A DNA stretch of 53,490 bases from Rikenellaceae bacterium (GTDB lineage: Bacteria; Bacteroidota; Bacteroidia; Bacteroidales; Rikenellaceae): NCBI GenBank assembly GCA_015060115.1, contig SUZB01000012.1:1-53490 (forward strand), written 5' to 3'. The position numbers were made by a program, and so were the translations under genes. A model generated the notes under the pieces. It was not told where the DNA came from. It saw only the letters and a list, made by a program, of their open reading frames with translations, and searched no databases. Numbering within the stretch: position 1 is the stretch's first letter; every line of letters starts with the position of its first letter. Shown one piece after another: positions 33,804 to 41,491 of the stretch.

Positions 33804-34599
33804 ATACTTTTACGCTAATAAGCGTAATACATAGCATAAAAATTATGCAACTACCCGTAGGCAGGTCGTAGGCATAACTTAGAACAAAGCCCGCCAAGTT
33901 GCCTAAAACACCCACCACCGAGGCGATTAGCGCTATACGGCGGTAGTCCTTCGTAATGGCGTTGGCGACAACCGTTGGTATGGTCAGCAACGACAGCAAT
34001 AATATAATGCCTATAATCTTGATAGACAACACGATAGTTACGGCAATTACCACCGCCATAATGTATGCCACGACGGTTGCAGGGATAGCCTGACTACGGG
34101 CATAATCCTCGTCAAAAGTGAGGTAGAATAGCGGTCGTAGGTAGCGTAGAGCAAGAGGTACGACAATGAGCGTAAGCACTGCCAATAAGATGATGTCTAC
34201 CCTATCGACCAACAAGATATTTCCGAAGAGGTAGCTCGTCAGGTCGGTCTGATAGCCCGGTCTGAGCGACATAAACAGTGCTCCGAGTGCCATTCCCACC
34301 GACCATACTATGCCTATGGCAGAGTCTTCGCGGATACGACTATGGCGCGAGAAATACTCGATGCCGATTGACGAGATAGCGGCAAAGCCCAAAGCTCCCG
34401 CCACAGGATTAAATCCCGCCCAAAGCGCCATACCCAAGCCACCAAACGAGGCGTGGGTGATGCCTCCGGCAAGAAATACCATACGGCGAGCAACGATATA
34501 ACTGCCTACAATACCGCAAGTTATGCCCGACAACACACACGCTATCAGGGCATTTTGCAGAAAGTCGTAGGCAACAATATCGTTTAGCAGGTTTACCAT
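33784..34599 (-). CDS. Metal-ion ABC transporter permease (ABC-3/ZnuB family)
   Basis: 271 residues with about eight predicted membrane segments. Typical family segments: GSYIVARRMVFLAGGITHASFGGLGMALW near the N terminus, YLFGNILLV, and IKIIGIILLLSLLTIPTVVANAI. The family imports Zn2+ or Mn2+ together with an ATPase and a binding protein; neither is adjacent, so partners must be encoded elsewhere. The metal cannot be decided. It is divergent from mtaB, and a good promoter (TTTG, 19-nt spacer, TAAATTTG) lies before its start. Confidence 0.9.
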   Translation of the reverse strand: MVNLLNDIVAYDFLQNALIACVLSGITCGIVGSYIVARRMVFLAGGITHASFGGLGMALWAGFNPVAGALGFAAISSIGIEYFSRHSRIREDSAIGIVWSVGMALGALFMSLRPGYQTDLTSYLFGNILLVDRVDIILLAVLTLIVVPLALRYLRPLFYLTFDEDYARSQAIPATVVAYIMAVVIAVTIVLSIKIIGIILLLSLLTIPTVVANAITKDYRRIALIASVVGVLGNLAGFVLSYAYDLPTGSCIIFMLCITLISVKVLSLPSL

Positions 34600-34618
34600 A
34601 TTCTATCTATTAAACGCG

Positions 34619-34664
34619 CAAATTTACTTTTTTTTCGTGATAAGACAAAATTTTTGTAACTTCG
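34619..34664. promoter_or_regulatory. Divergent promoters for the ABC permease and mtaB
   Basis: Minus strand: -7 TAAATTTG (34619-34626) with -33 TTTG (34646-34649), 19-nt spacer. Plus strand: TAACTTCG (34657-34664), a near match to the -7 box, 33 nt before mtaB. The two sets interleave in about 45 bp. Confidence 0.6.
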
Positions 34665-34697
34665 CCCTCGGATTATAACTTATTTTCTTTAGAGCAA

Positions 34698-35996
34698 ATG
34701 TCAAAAAAGCGCGTAAGTTTTCACACCTTGGGTTGCAAGCTCAACTTCTCGGAGTCATCGACCTTCGCCCGCCAATTCGAGGAGGGCGGATATGAGCGTG
34801 TCGAAAGCTCAGCACCCACCGATGTAGCGGTTATCAATAGCTGTTCCGTAACGGAGCACGCCGATAAGAAATGTCGCAATATTATCCGCAAGATACATCG
34901 CCGCAACCCCGATGCCATAATCGCTGTAACGGGCTGTTATGCACAGCTTAAGCCCGAAGAGATTGCAGCCATCGAGGGCGTAGACATCGTGCTGGGCAAC
35001 AACGATAAAGGCGACCTATATCGCCGAGTTGTTGAACTCCAGAACCGAGGCAAGGCCGAGGTCTATGGTTGCTCCTACGATAAGATTTCGCGCTTCTTTG
35101 CCGCCTACTCTTCGGGCGACCGCACACGCTCGTTCCTCAAGGTGCAGGATGGTTGCGACTATAAGTGCGCCTACTGCACCATTCACTATGCTCGCGGAGC
35201 AAGCCGAAACATCCCGATTGCCGACATTGTAAAGGAGGCCGAGGAGATTGTTGCAGCGGGTCAGAAAGAGATAGTTATCACGGGTGTAAACACTGGTGAT
35301 TTTGGCCGTACAACGGGTGAAAAATTCGTTGATTTGTTGCGTGCTTTAGACCAAGTCGAGGGCGTTGAGCGCTACCGTATTTCGAGCATCGAACCAAACC
35401 TCATAACTGACGAGATTATAGAGCTTTGCGCCAGCTCACCTAAATTTATGCCTCACTTCCATATTCCGCTTCAAAGTGGCTCGACAAAGCTCCTTGGTGC
35501 GATGCGTCGTCGCTACACTGCCGATAAGTACCGAGAGCGCATACAGAAGATTCGTGAGCTGATGCCCGATTCGTTCCTTGGTGTCGATGTTATCGTCGGC
35601 TTCCCCGGCGAGGGCGAGGAGGAGTTTATGGAGAGCTACCGCCTCTTGGAGGAGGTGGGTGCATCGTTCCTGCACATCTTCCCCTTCTCGGAGCGCCCTG
35701 GCACCCCTGCCGTCGCGATGCCCAACAAGGTGCAATCACGCATCGCCACCGAGCGTGTGGAGCGCTTGGAGGAGCTTAGCAACCGCCTACACGCCGATTT
35801 TGCACGCCGTTACTTAGGCACCGAGCGCCCTGTACTCTTTGAGAGCACCAACCGCAGTGGCGAGATGCTTGGCTACACGGATAACTACCTGCGTGTTCGT
35901 GCCCCCTACAACGAGCGTTATATCAATCAGATAACCACCGTACGACTTATTGAGCTACTCGACGAGAATGATATTCGTTGTGAAATAGTTGGATAA
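34698..35996 (+). CDS. mtaB: tRNA t6A37 methylthiotransferase
   Basis: Radical-SAM enzyme that adds a methylthio group to t6A at position 37 of ANN-decoding tRNAs. It has 432 residues. The N-terminal domain ligates an auxiliary 4Fe-4S cluster through Cys in HTLGCKLN, NSCSVTEHADKKC and VTGCYAQ. The radical-SAM triad is CDYKCAYC near residue 153. A TRAM-like segment forms the C terminus. HTLGCKLN rather than a MiaB-type N terminus, and CSVTEHADKKCRN, favour MtaB over MiaB or RimO. It is monocistronic, or just upstream of an independent promoter. Confidence 0.92.
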   Translation: MSKKRVSFHTLGCKLNFSESSTFARQFEEGGYERVESSAPTDVAVINSCSVTEHADKKCRNIIRKIHRRNPDAIIAVTGCYAQLKPEEIAAIEGVDIVLGNNDKGDLYRRVVELQNRGKAEVYGCSYDKISRFFAAYSSGDRTRSFLKVQDGCDYKCAYCTIHYARGASRNIPIADIVKEAEEIVAAGQKEIVITGVNTGDFGRTTGEKFVDLLRALDQVEGVERYRISSIEPNLITDEIIELCASSPKFMPHFHIPLQSGSTKLLGAMRRRYTADKYRERIQKIRELMPDSFLGVDVIVGFPGEGEEEFMESYRLLEEVGASFLHIFPFSERPGTPAVAMPNKVQSRIATERVERLEELSNRLHADFARRYLGTERPVLFESTNRSGEMLGYTDNYLRVRAPYNERYINQITTVRLIELLDENDIRCEIVG

Positions 35997-36011
35997 TTGC
36001 TACAAAAGTAT

Positions 36012-36019
36012 TACTTTTG
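36012..36019 (+). promoter_or_regulatory. -7 box for the HAMP protein/trkH unit
   Basis: TACTTTTG, matching TAnnTTTG, starting 16 nt after the mtaB stop. It makes a start at 36017 impossible and supports the ATG at 36050. Confidence 0.6.
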
Positions 36020-36049
36020 TGGGTTAATTCATCTTTCGCTTACACGACT

Positions 36050-36877
36050 ATGTTCGACAGAGTAAAAAATAACTTACGCATCAACTCTCTTTCACGCCGA
36101 TTGAGGGTAGCTTTTACGAGTATCATTTTGCTCCTTATCTTCTCAGGCGCTATGTCGCTCTTGGAGTTGGAGCGTGTCAGCCACGATACAGAGGAGATTC
36201 TTATGGCCAGCAAATCTAATGTCGATATTGCGGGCGAGATGATTGCGGCACTCAACGAGCAGAACGATGCGATGATTTATATGGCCGTTGTGGGCGATGA
36301 GCGTGAGTCGCACCGCGTGAACTGCCTAAACTCTATCGAGCATCTTCGCCTTGCCACCGAGAGCGCTTGTGTGCGTATGTCGGCTACTGACAATAGCACC
36401 GCTGCCGACTCACTGCGTATGCAGGCCGAGCGCATCAATCAGATGGCCAACGACTATCTCGATAAGCGTGTCCACCTCCACATCTTGGAGAGCGAAGCAA
36501 CGGACTCTATCACACCTTTCAATACGCAGATTTGGTATGCTGACCAGTATAAGGTGCAGTATATGAATATGTCGCGCCATATCACAAAGTATATGACAGG
36601 TACGAACAGTACGCTTGGCCCTGAGGTAAACAACCTTAGCCACACTGCTCGCCGTGCCGTTACGCCTGTGTTTATCTCGCTTCTCGTGATGCTTGTGGTG
36701 GTCATTATGTTCTACTACTTCCTGCGTGTCTACTACCTCAACCCCGTTCTGCGCATCAACCGCAGTTTGGGCGACTATCTCACCTACAAGATGCCTTTTG
36801 ACGAGGGTATGGAGGCAAGAGATGAGCTTAAGACTCTGCGCGATCGTATCGCTCAGCTTATTTCGAAACTCAACTAA
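36050..36877 (+). CDS. Membrane sensor-like protein with a four-helix ectodomain and HAMP, no output domain
   Basis: I place the start at ATG 36050 (275 residues) because the longer frame would begin inside the promoter. Order: one membrane helix (about residues 24-40, LLLIFSGAMSLLEL), a helical extracytoplasmic region of about 150 residues resembling the four-helix-bundle sensor of chemoreceptors and kinases, a second membrane helix (VFISLLVMLVVVIMFYYFLRV), and a HAMP-like segment (LNPVLRINRSLGDYL, then ARDELKTLRDRIAQLISKLN) that ends the protein. No kinase, cyclase or methyl-accepting part follows. Nine bp separate it from trkH, so it may act on potassium transport or signal through another protein. 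That role is inference. Confidence 0.75.
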   Translation: MFDRVKNNLRINSLSRRLRVAFTSIILLLIFSGAMSLLELERVSHDTEEILMASKSNVDIAGEMIAALNEQNDAMIYMAVVGDERESHRVNCLNSIEHLRLATESACVRMSATDNSTAADSLRMQAERINQMANDYLDKRVHLHILESEATDSITPFNTQIWYADQYKVQYMNMSRHITKYMTGTNSTLGPEVNNLSHTARRAVTPVFISLLVMLVVVIMFYYFLRVYYLNPVLRINRSLGDYLTYKMPFDEGMEARDELKTLRDRIAQLISKLN

Positions 36878-36886
36878 GGCCAACAG

Positions 36887-38332
36887 ATGAGAGTAAATGT
36901 AGTCATACGATACATCGGCATGGTTATGCAGTTTATAGCGGCATTTATGCTCGCTTCTGCCGGTGTGTCGCTACTCAACGACTACGACTCAGGCTTCTCA
37001 CCCCTGCTACTTTCGGCATTTCTCACAGCTCTGCTCGGACTCTTTCCGCTGTTGTTTGTTGACCGAGTAGAGGAGATTAAGACCAAGGAGGGCTATGCTA
37101 TTGTCGTTGGTTCGTGGCTTGTGGCGTGCATCGTCGGTATGTTCCCCTATCTTATCTGGGGTGGCGAGTTTACGCCCATAAATGCTTGGTTCGAGAGTGT
37201 TTCGGGCTTTACCACAACTGGTGCATCTATCCTCAACGACATCGAGTTCTTGCCCCGAGGTATGCTCTTTTGGCGAGCATCATCGGCTTGGATTGGTGGT
37301 ATCGGCGTTGTTATGTTTGCGCTTGTGATTTTGCCCTCGTTGGGGCGTAGCCGCCACATGTTATCCAATGTAGAGATGTCTACCATCGCCAAGGACAACT
37401 TCCACTACCGAACAAAGGTTATCACCCGCATCCTCGCCTTCGTATATGTGGGTATGACACTTATCACCACCCTGCTTCTGAAGTATGCAGGAATGAACTG
37501 GTTTGATGCCCTGACTCACGCCATGTCGGCGTGTGGCACTTGTGGTTTCTCGACCAAAAACCTCTCTATCGCCTTCTACGACAGCGTTGCTATCGAGGCC
37601 ATACTTATGGTGGCGATGACATTGGCGGGTATTCACTTTGGCGTACTTTACGCAACGATTACGGGGCGCAAAAACAATATTTTCCGCTCGACTATCGTTC
37701 GCACATATATTGGTATGCTCGTTTCGATAAGCGTTGTGATAGCCATCAGCCTCTTTGCCGAGGGCATCTACGATAGCTTTGGTGAGGCAATGCGCCACGC
37801 GACATTCCAAGTTGTGAGCTTCACCACTACAACGGGCTTTGCTACCGCCGATGCCAACACCTGGACACCGCTGGCTATCGTGTTGCTGGTATTCGGCTCG
37901 GTTATTTGTGGTTGCGCAGGCTCTACATCGGGTGGTATGAAGGTCGATAGGTTGTATATCGCCTGCAAGGTGATTACCAACCGTATGCGCCTACAACAGC
38001 ACCATAGCGCCGTTATCCGCACCAAGGTTGATGGCACGGTGCAGGAGGAGAGCACCCTGAGCCTTGTGATGACATTTATCGTGGCATACATAATGCTCGT
38101 TTTGATTGGCACGATTGTCTACACGATGTTTGGTTGCGATCTCACAACGGGCTTTACCGCCTCGATAGCCTGCATCAGTAATGTAGGCCCTGGCTTTGGC
38201 GATGTGGGCTCGATGGCAAACTACGCCTCGTTGCCAGCAGTTTTGAAGTTCTTCTCGGCACTATTGATGCTCATAGGCCGTTTGGAGATTTTTGGATTTA
38301 TTCAGCTCTTCTTTATGCGTTCATGGAGATAG
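36887..38332 (+). CDS. trkH: Trk-type potassium uptake membrane subunit
   Basis: 481-residue member of the TrkH/KtrB superfamily, built from four membrane-pore-membrane repeats. The four selectivity-filter regions are visible: SGFTTTGAS, CGTCGFST, TTTTGFATA and SNVGPGFG. HSAVIRTKVDG is a typical cytoplasmic segment. The partner TrkA, an NAD/ATP-binding ring, is not in the window. It is downstream of the HAMP-only protein and 31 bp before a coiled-coil protein, probably in one transcript. Confidence 0.94.
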   Translation: MRVNVVIRYIGMVMQFIAAFMLASAGVSLLNDYDSGFSPLLLSAFLTALLGLFPLLFVDRVEEIKTKEGYAIVVGSWLVACIVGMFPYLIWGGEFTPINAWFESVSGFTTTGASILNDIEFLPRGMLFWRASSAWIGGIGVVMFALVILPSLGRSRHMLSNVEMSTIAKDNFHYRTKVITRILAFVYVGMTLITTLLLKYAGMNWFDALTHAMSACGTCGFSTKNLSIAFYDSVAIEAILMVAMTLAGIHFGVLYATITGRKNNIFRSTIVRTYIGMLVSISVVIAISLFAEGIYDSFGEAMRHATFQVVSFTTTTGFATADANTWTPLAIVLLVFGSVICGCAGSTSGGMKVDRLYIACKVITNRMRLQQHHSAVIRTKVDGTVQEESTLSLVMTFIVAYIMLVLIGTIVYTMFGCDLTTGFTASIACISNVGPGFGDVGSMANYASLPAVLKFFSALLMLIGRLEIFGFIQLFFMRSWR

Positions 38333-38363
38333 AGTGTAACTTATAGAAACAGACAAGAGAACA

Positions 38364-39965
38364 ATGATAAAGAGTAGTAAGATAATTTGTGCGTTGGCCA
38401 TAGCATCACTCTTTGTAGGTGCTTCGGTGGCGCAAAAGCCTATCAAGGAGCTTGCCTCAAACGAGGAGTATCGCGAGCTTATGTCGCGTAGCGAGGAGTT
38501 GCAGACCCAGGAGGACTCTATCACACTCCTAATCAACGAAGCACGCACCGAGTATCAGCGTTTCGCTCAGGAGGGTGCCGACAGCATCACAGCTGAGCGC
38601 GATCGCTTTGCCACCTATATCCTTGACCTCGAACAGCAGATTTTCGACCTGCGCTCACAGCGTGGTCAGCTCACAAGCCGCATCAACTCTATCGAGCAGG
38701 AGTGGGTAATGGCACAGCTGATGAACCCCGTAGAGGAGGAGTTGGTTGCGGAGCTTCCCGACAGCACTGCCGAGGAGGTTATCGAGCCCGTAGCGCCTAT
38801 CTACTACCGCAACTTGGTTGAGAACACCATCTTCAGCGACATCCTTACCGGCGAGGACTACAACGACCTGCTTATCGCCTCGGAGGAGGATAAGGAGATG
38901 GAGACAATCGTAGCTGACTACTTGGCCACCTATGCCGATATGGCAGAGGCTGCGGAGGCCTACCGCAACGCTTCGGAGGAGGCTGAGGCAGAGCGCATCC
39001 TTGCACGCTTTGGCGACCTTGAGATTGAGGCCGAGGAGCTATCTGACGAGATGCAGCAGAAGTGGAATCACATCATCGACACGAAGTACTACGCCTATGG
39101 CTATATCCTTGAGCACGAACGCCGCTACGACCTCTTGGACAAGGCATCGAGCGACTTCTCGACAATGCTCCAGCAGTGCGCAGCTAACGATGGCAACTAC
39201 GCCTCTGATGCCCTTATGCGCTATATCGTAGGTCGCCCCACACTGCTTGGTCACGAGATAGAGTTTGCCCGCGAGATGGAGCTTATGGAGGCTGCCGACT
39301 CGTTGTCGGGTGTGAGGGACAACCTCAACCTTGCCGACTACCGTTTGGAGCCTATCAAGGTGGAGCGTCGTCTATTCCTCGACTTTGCACCCATCGTGGT
39401 GGGTCGCACCAACTACTACAACTCGGCAAATCCGTTGCCCGAATTGCGCATCTTTGAGCGTGGCACAATCTATCGTATCCTGCTCGGCACCTTCCGCTCG
39501 AAGCAGCCGATGACACTCTTCAAGGGTGTTCAGCCGCTCTTCATCTCGGAGAACGATGACGAGACATATAGCTACTATGCGGGCGGTTTCGCTACGCTTG
39601 CCGAGGCCGAGGAGGCACAGTTATTCCTTAAGGAGAAGGGCTTCCGTGCGCCTGAGGTCTGCCGTTGGGAGGATGGCGAGATGATTAACCTCACCGAGGC
39701 TGAGGAGAGCAACGATGAGGGCGAGAAAGTGGATATGCCCGTTGTCGGTATGCGCTATATGGTAGAGATTGAGGCCGAGATGCTCACCGACGAGATGCGT
39801 GCGACAATCAACCAGACCACACCCGGCAAGATGGTATCACGCGCCGATGATAGGTTTGTAGTAGGAACATTCACCTCGCGCTCGGAGGCCGATATGTTGC
39901 TCACCACGCTTATTGACCAACACCCCGATATTCAGGTAACACTCAAAGAGATAGAACTTAACTAA
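38364..39965 (+). CDS. Secreted coiled-coil protein with SPOR-like repeats
   Basis: 533 residues. A signal peptide ends near GASVAQ. Residues about 30-115 are a coiled coil rich in Glu, Gln and Arg (SRSEELQTQEDSITLL and ERDRFATYILDLEQQIFDL). A Glu-rich helical region follows to about 330. Two SPOR-like units come last: YRILLGTFRSKQP...YYAGGFATLAEAEEAQLFLKEKGF, then YMVEIEAEML...FVVGTFTSRSEADMLLTTL. SPOR domains bind denuded peptidoglycan, so a periplasmic cell-wall role is plausible. I do not recognise a named protein. Confidence 0.75.
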   Translation: MIKSSKIICALAIASLFVGASVAQKPIKELASNEEYRELMSRSEELQTQEDSITLLINEARTEYQRFAQEGADSITAERDRFATYILDLEQQIFDLRSQRGQLTSRINSIEQEWVMAQLMNPVEEELVAELPDSTAEEVIEPVAPIYYRNLVENTIFSDILTGEDYNDLLIASEEDKEMETIVADYLATYADMAEAAEAYRNASEEAEAERILARFGDLEIEAEELSDEMQQKWNHIIDTKYYAYGYILEHERRYDLLDKASSDFSTMLQQCAANDGNYASDALMRYIVGRPTLLGHEIEFAREMELMEAADSLSGVRDNLNLADYRLEPIKVERRLFLDFAPIVVGRTNYYNSANPLPELRIFERGTIYRILLGTFRSKQPMTLFKGVQPLFISENDDETYSYYAGGFATLAEAEEAQLFLKEKGFRAPEVCRWEDGEMINLTEAEESNDEGEKVDMPVVGMRYMVEIEAEMLTDEMRATINQTTPGKMVSRADDRFVVGTFTSRSEADMLLTTLIDQHPDIQVTLKEIELN

Positions 39966-39990
39966 AGCGATAAAATAGAGAAAACGAAAT

Positions 39991-41433
39991 ATGAGAAAGT
40001 TGATTTATGGATTGGTAGCTTTGGCTACAATCGGTCTTCTTGCCACTTCGTGCAAAAAGGAGGAGACATATAGCTTTGTTGTACCCTCGGGCAGTATTCT
40101 TGTTTCGATGCCCGGCGAGGAGGGTACTACATCGTTTGATAGTTTCAACATTGCATCTATCGATGTTCCCGACTACCCCAAGGGCTGGGAGATTGTAAAT
40201 ATCGACCTCTACAACGGCACTATCACGGTTAAGGCTCCCTCGAAATTCGACGACGAGGAAGAGCGTGAGGGATATCTCTCACTTATTGGCTACACTCCGC
40301 AAGGCACAAGAAAGAATCTCACTATCTATCTGGCAATCGTGGAGAGCGCAGTGGATTACTCCGATACGCCTGCCAACTGCTACATCGCAAACAAGCCGAA
40401 GACACGATATATCTTCGACCCCTATACAGGTGGCAATGGCATAAAGCTCGAGACCGAGAGCGTCAAGCTCTTGTGGCAGACCGAGAAGAGCCTTATCAAC
40501 TATCTCGACTTGCGCGATGGCAAGGTATCGTTCTATTTGGCAGAGGCTAAGGCCGAAGATGATAGCGACGAGCCCACAAATAAGGTTATGGAGGGTAACG
40601 CCCTTATAGGCGGCTACGACAAGGCGGGTAAGCTCATCTGGAGCTGGCATATATGGGTTACCAATGGTGATCCCCGCGAGGAGACCATCACGCTGAATGG
40701 CGAGGAGATGATGAACCGTAACCTCGGTGCCTTTACGAACAGCAACCGCTCGACCGATGGCGCAGAGATATTCCGCTCTTATGGTATGTACTACCAGTGG
40801 GGCAACAAAAACCCCTTTGTAGGTCCTCAGCGATACAACTTCCCGGGCAACCACGACGATATATTGTACGACAACAAGGAGAACAATGTCTACCTTGAAT
40901 ATGAGGCTTCATCGGCAAAGGTGGGTTCATTGGAGTGGAGCAACGCCAACCCTATGGCACTTATCAAGGGTAATAAGGATAACGACTACGACTGGCTCTT
41001 TGAGGGTCATGACAATACGCTATGGTCTGAAGATACGAAGACAGATAACGACCCCTGCCCTGCCGGCTGGCGAGTACCCTCGAAGTCGGTATTCGAGAAC
41101 ATCACAATCGTAGGCTCATACGACGATATGGCGTGGGAGGAGGCTCAGCCCCTCTATGGCTGGATGTTGGAGGATACGGCGACTGGCGCGGAGCACTTCT
41201 TCACAGCTCAGGGTCGTCGCAACTACCTCGACTGCCGTTTGGACATCTTCAACGATGACTACGACCAGCCTATTCCTTGGTCAGGCTACTATTGGACAGC
41301 ATCGGTGGCTGGTGCAGATGCCTCGGCACTCTTCTTCGACCTTAACACCGCAACACGCACCTGGAATGGCATAGATGTAGCACGCTCGATGCATCGTGCA
41401 AATGCTTTGCCTGTTCGTTGTGTAAGAGAGTAG
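39991..41433 (+). CDS. Lipoprotein with a FISUMP-like C-terminal domain
   Basis: 480 residues with lipobox LLATSC (Cys21). A beta-rich N-terminal half contains SKFDDEEEREGYLSLIGYTPQG. The C-terminal half has the pattern MNRNLGAF, MYYQWGNKNPF, DPCPAGWRVPS, YYWTASV and a closing RANALPVRCVRE. This is the pattern of the Fibrobacter succinogenes major paralogous (FISUMP) domain family, frequent in Bacteroidetes surface proteins. Cys in DPCPAGW and RCVRE may form a disulphide. Function is unknown; adhesion or fimbria-like roles are guesses. It lies 25 bp after the SPOR-like protein. Confidence 0.8.
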   Translation: MRKLIYGLVALATIGLLATSCKKEETYSFVVPSGSILVSMPGEEGTTSFDSFNIASIDVPDYPKGWEIVNIDLYNGTITVKAPSKFDDEEEREGYLSLIGYTPQGTRKNLTIYLAIVESAVDYSDTPANCYIANKPKTRYIFDPYTGGNGIKLETESVKLLWQTEKSLINYLDLRDGKVSFYLAEAKAEDDSDEPTNKVMEGNALIGGYDKAGKLIWSWHIWVTNGDPREETITLNGEEMMNRNLGAFTNSNRSTDGAEIFRSYGMYYQWGNKNPFVGPQRYNFPGNHDDILYDNKENNVYLEYEASSAKVGSLEWSNANPMALIKGNKDNDYDWLFEGHDNTLWSEDTKTDNDPCPAGWRVPSKSVFENITIVGSYDDMAWEEAQPLYGWMLEDTATGAEHFFTAQGRRNYLDCRLDIFNDDYDQPIPWSGYYWTASVAGADASALFFDLNTATRTWNGIDVARSMHRANALPVRCVRE

Positions 41434-41442
41434 ACGAAAGAG

Positions 41443-41471
41443 TTGTTAGTTGTTAGTTGTTAGTTGTTAGA
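41443..41471 (+). repeat. Heptamer array (TTAGTTG) before the P-type ATPase gene
   Basis: Four copies of the 7-nt word TTAGTTG between two genes, the same word found at 48381-48404, 48511-48546, 52177-52203 and, inverted, 52338-52367, 52988-52997 and 53116-53140. It shows that this repeat is dispersed. Confidence 0.9.
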
Positions 41472-41491
41472 GCAACGAAATTTTTGAGAGT

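Noticed and set aside
36017..36049. Upstream GTG start for the HAMP protein
   Set aside because: It overlaps the -7 box at 36012-36019, so it would lie upstream of the transcript.
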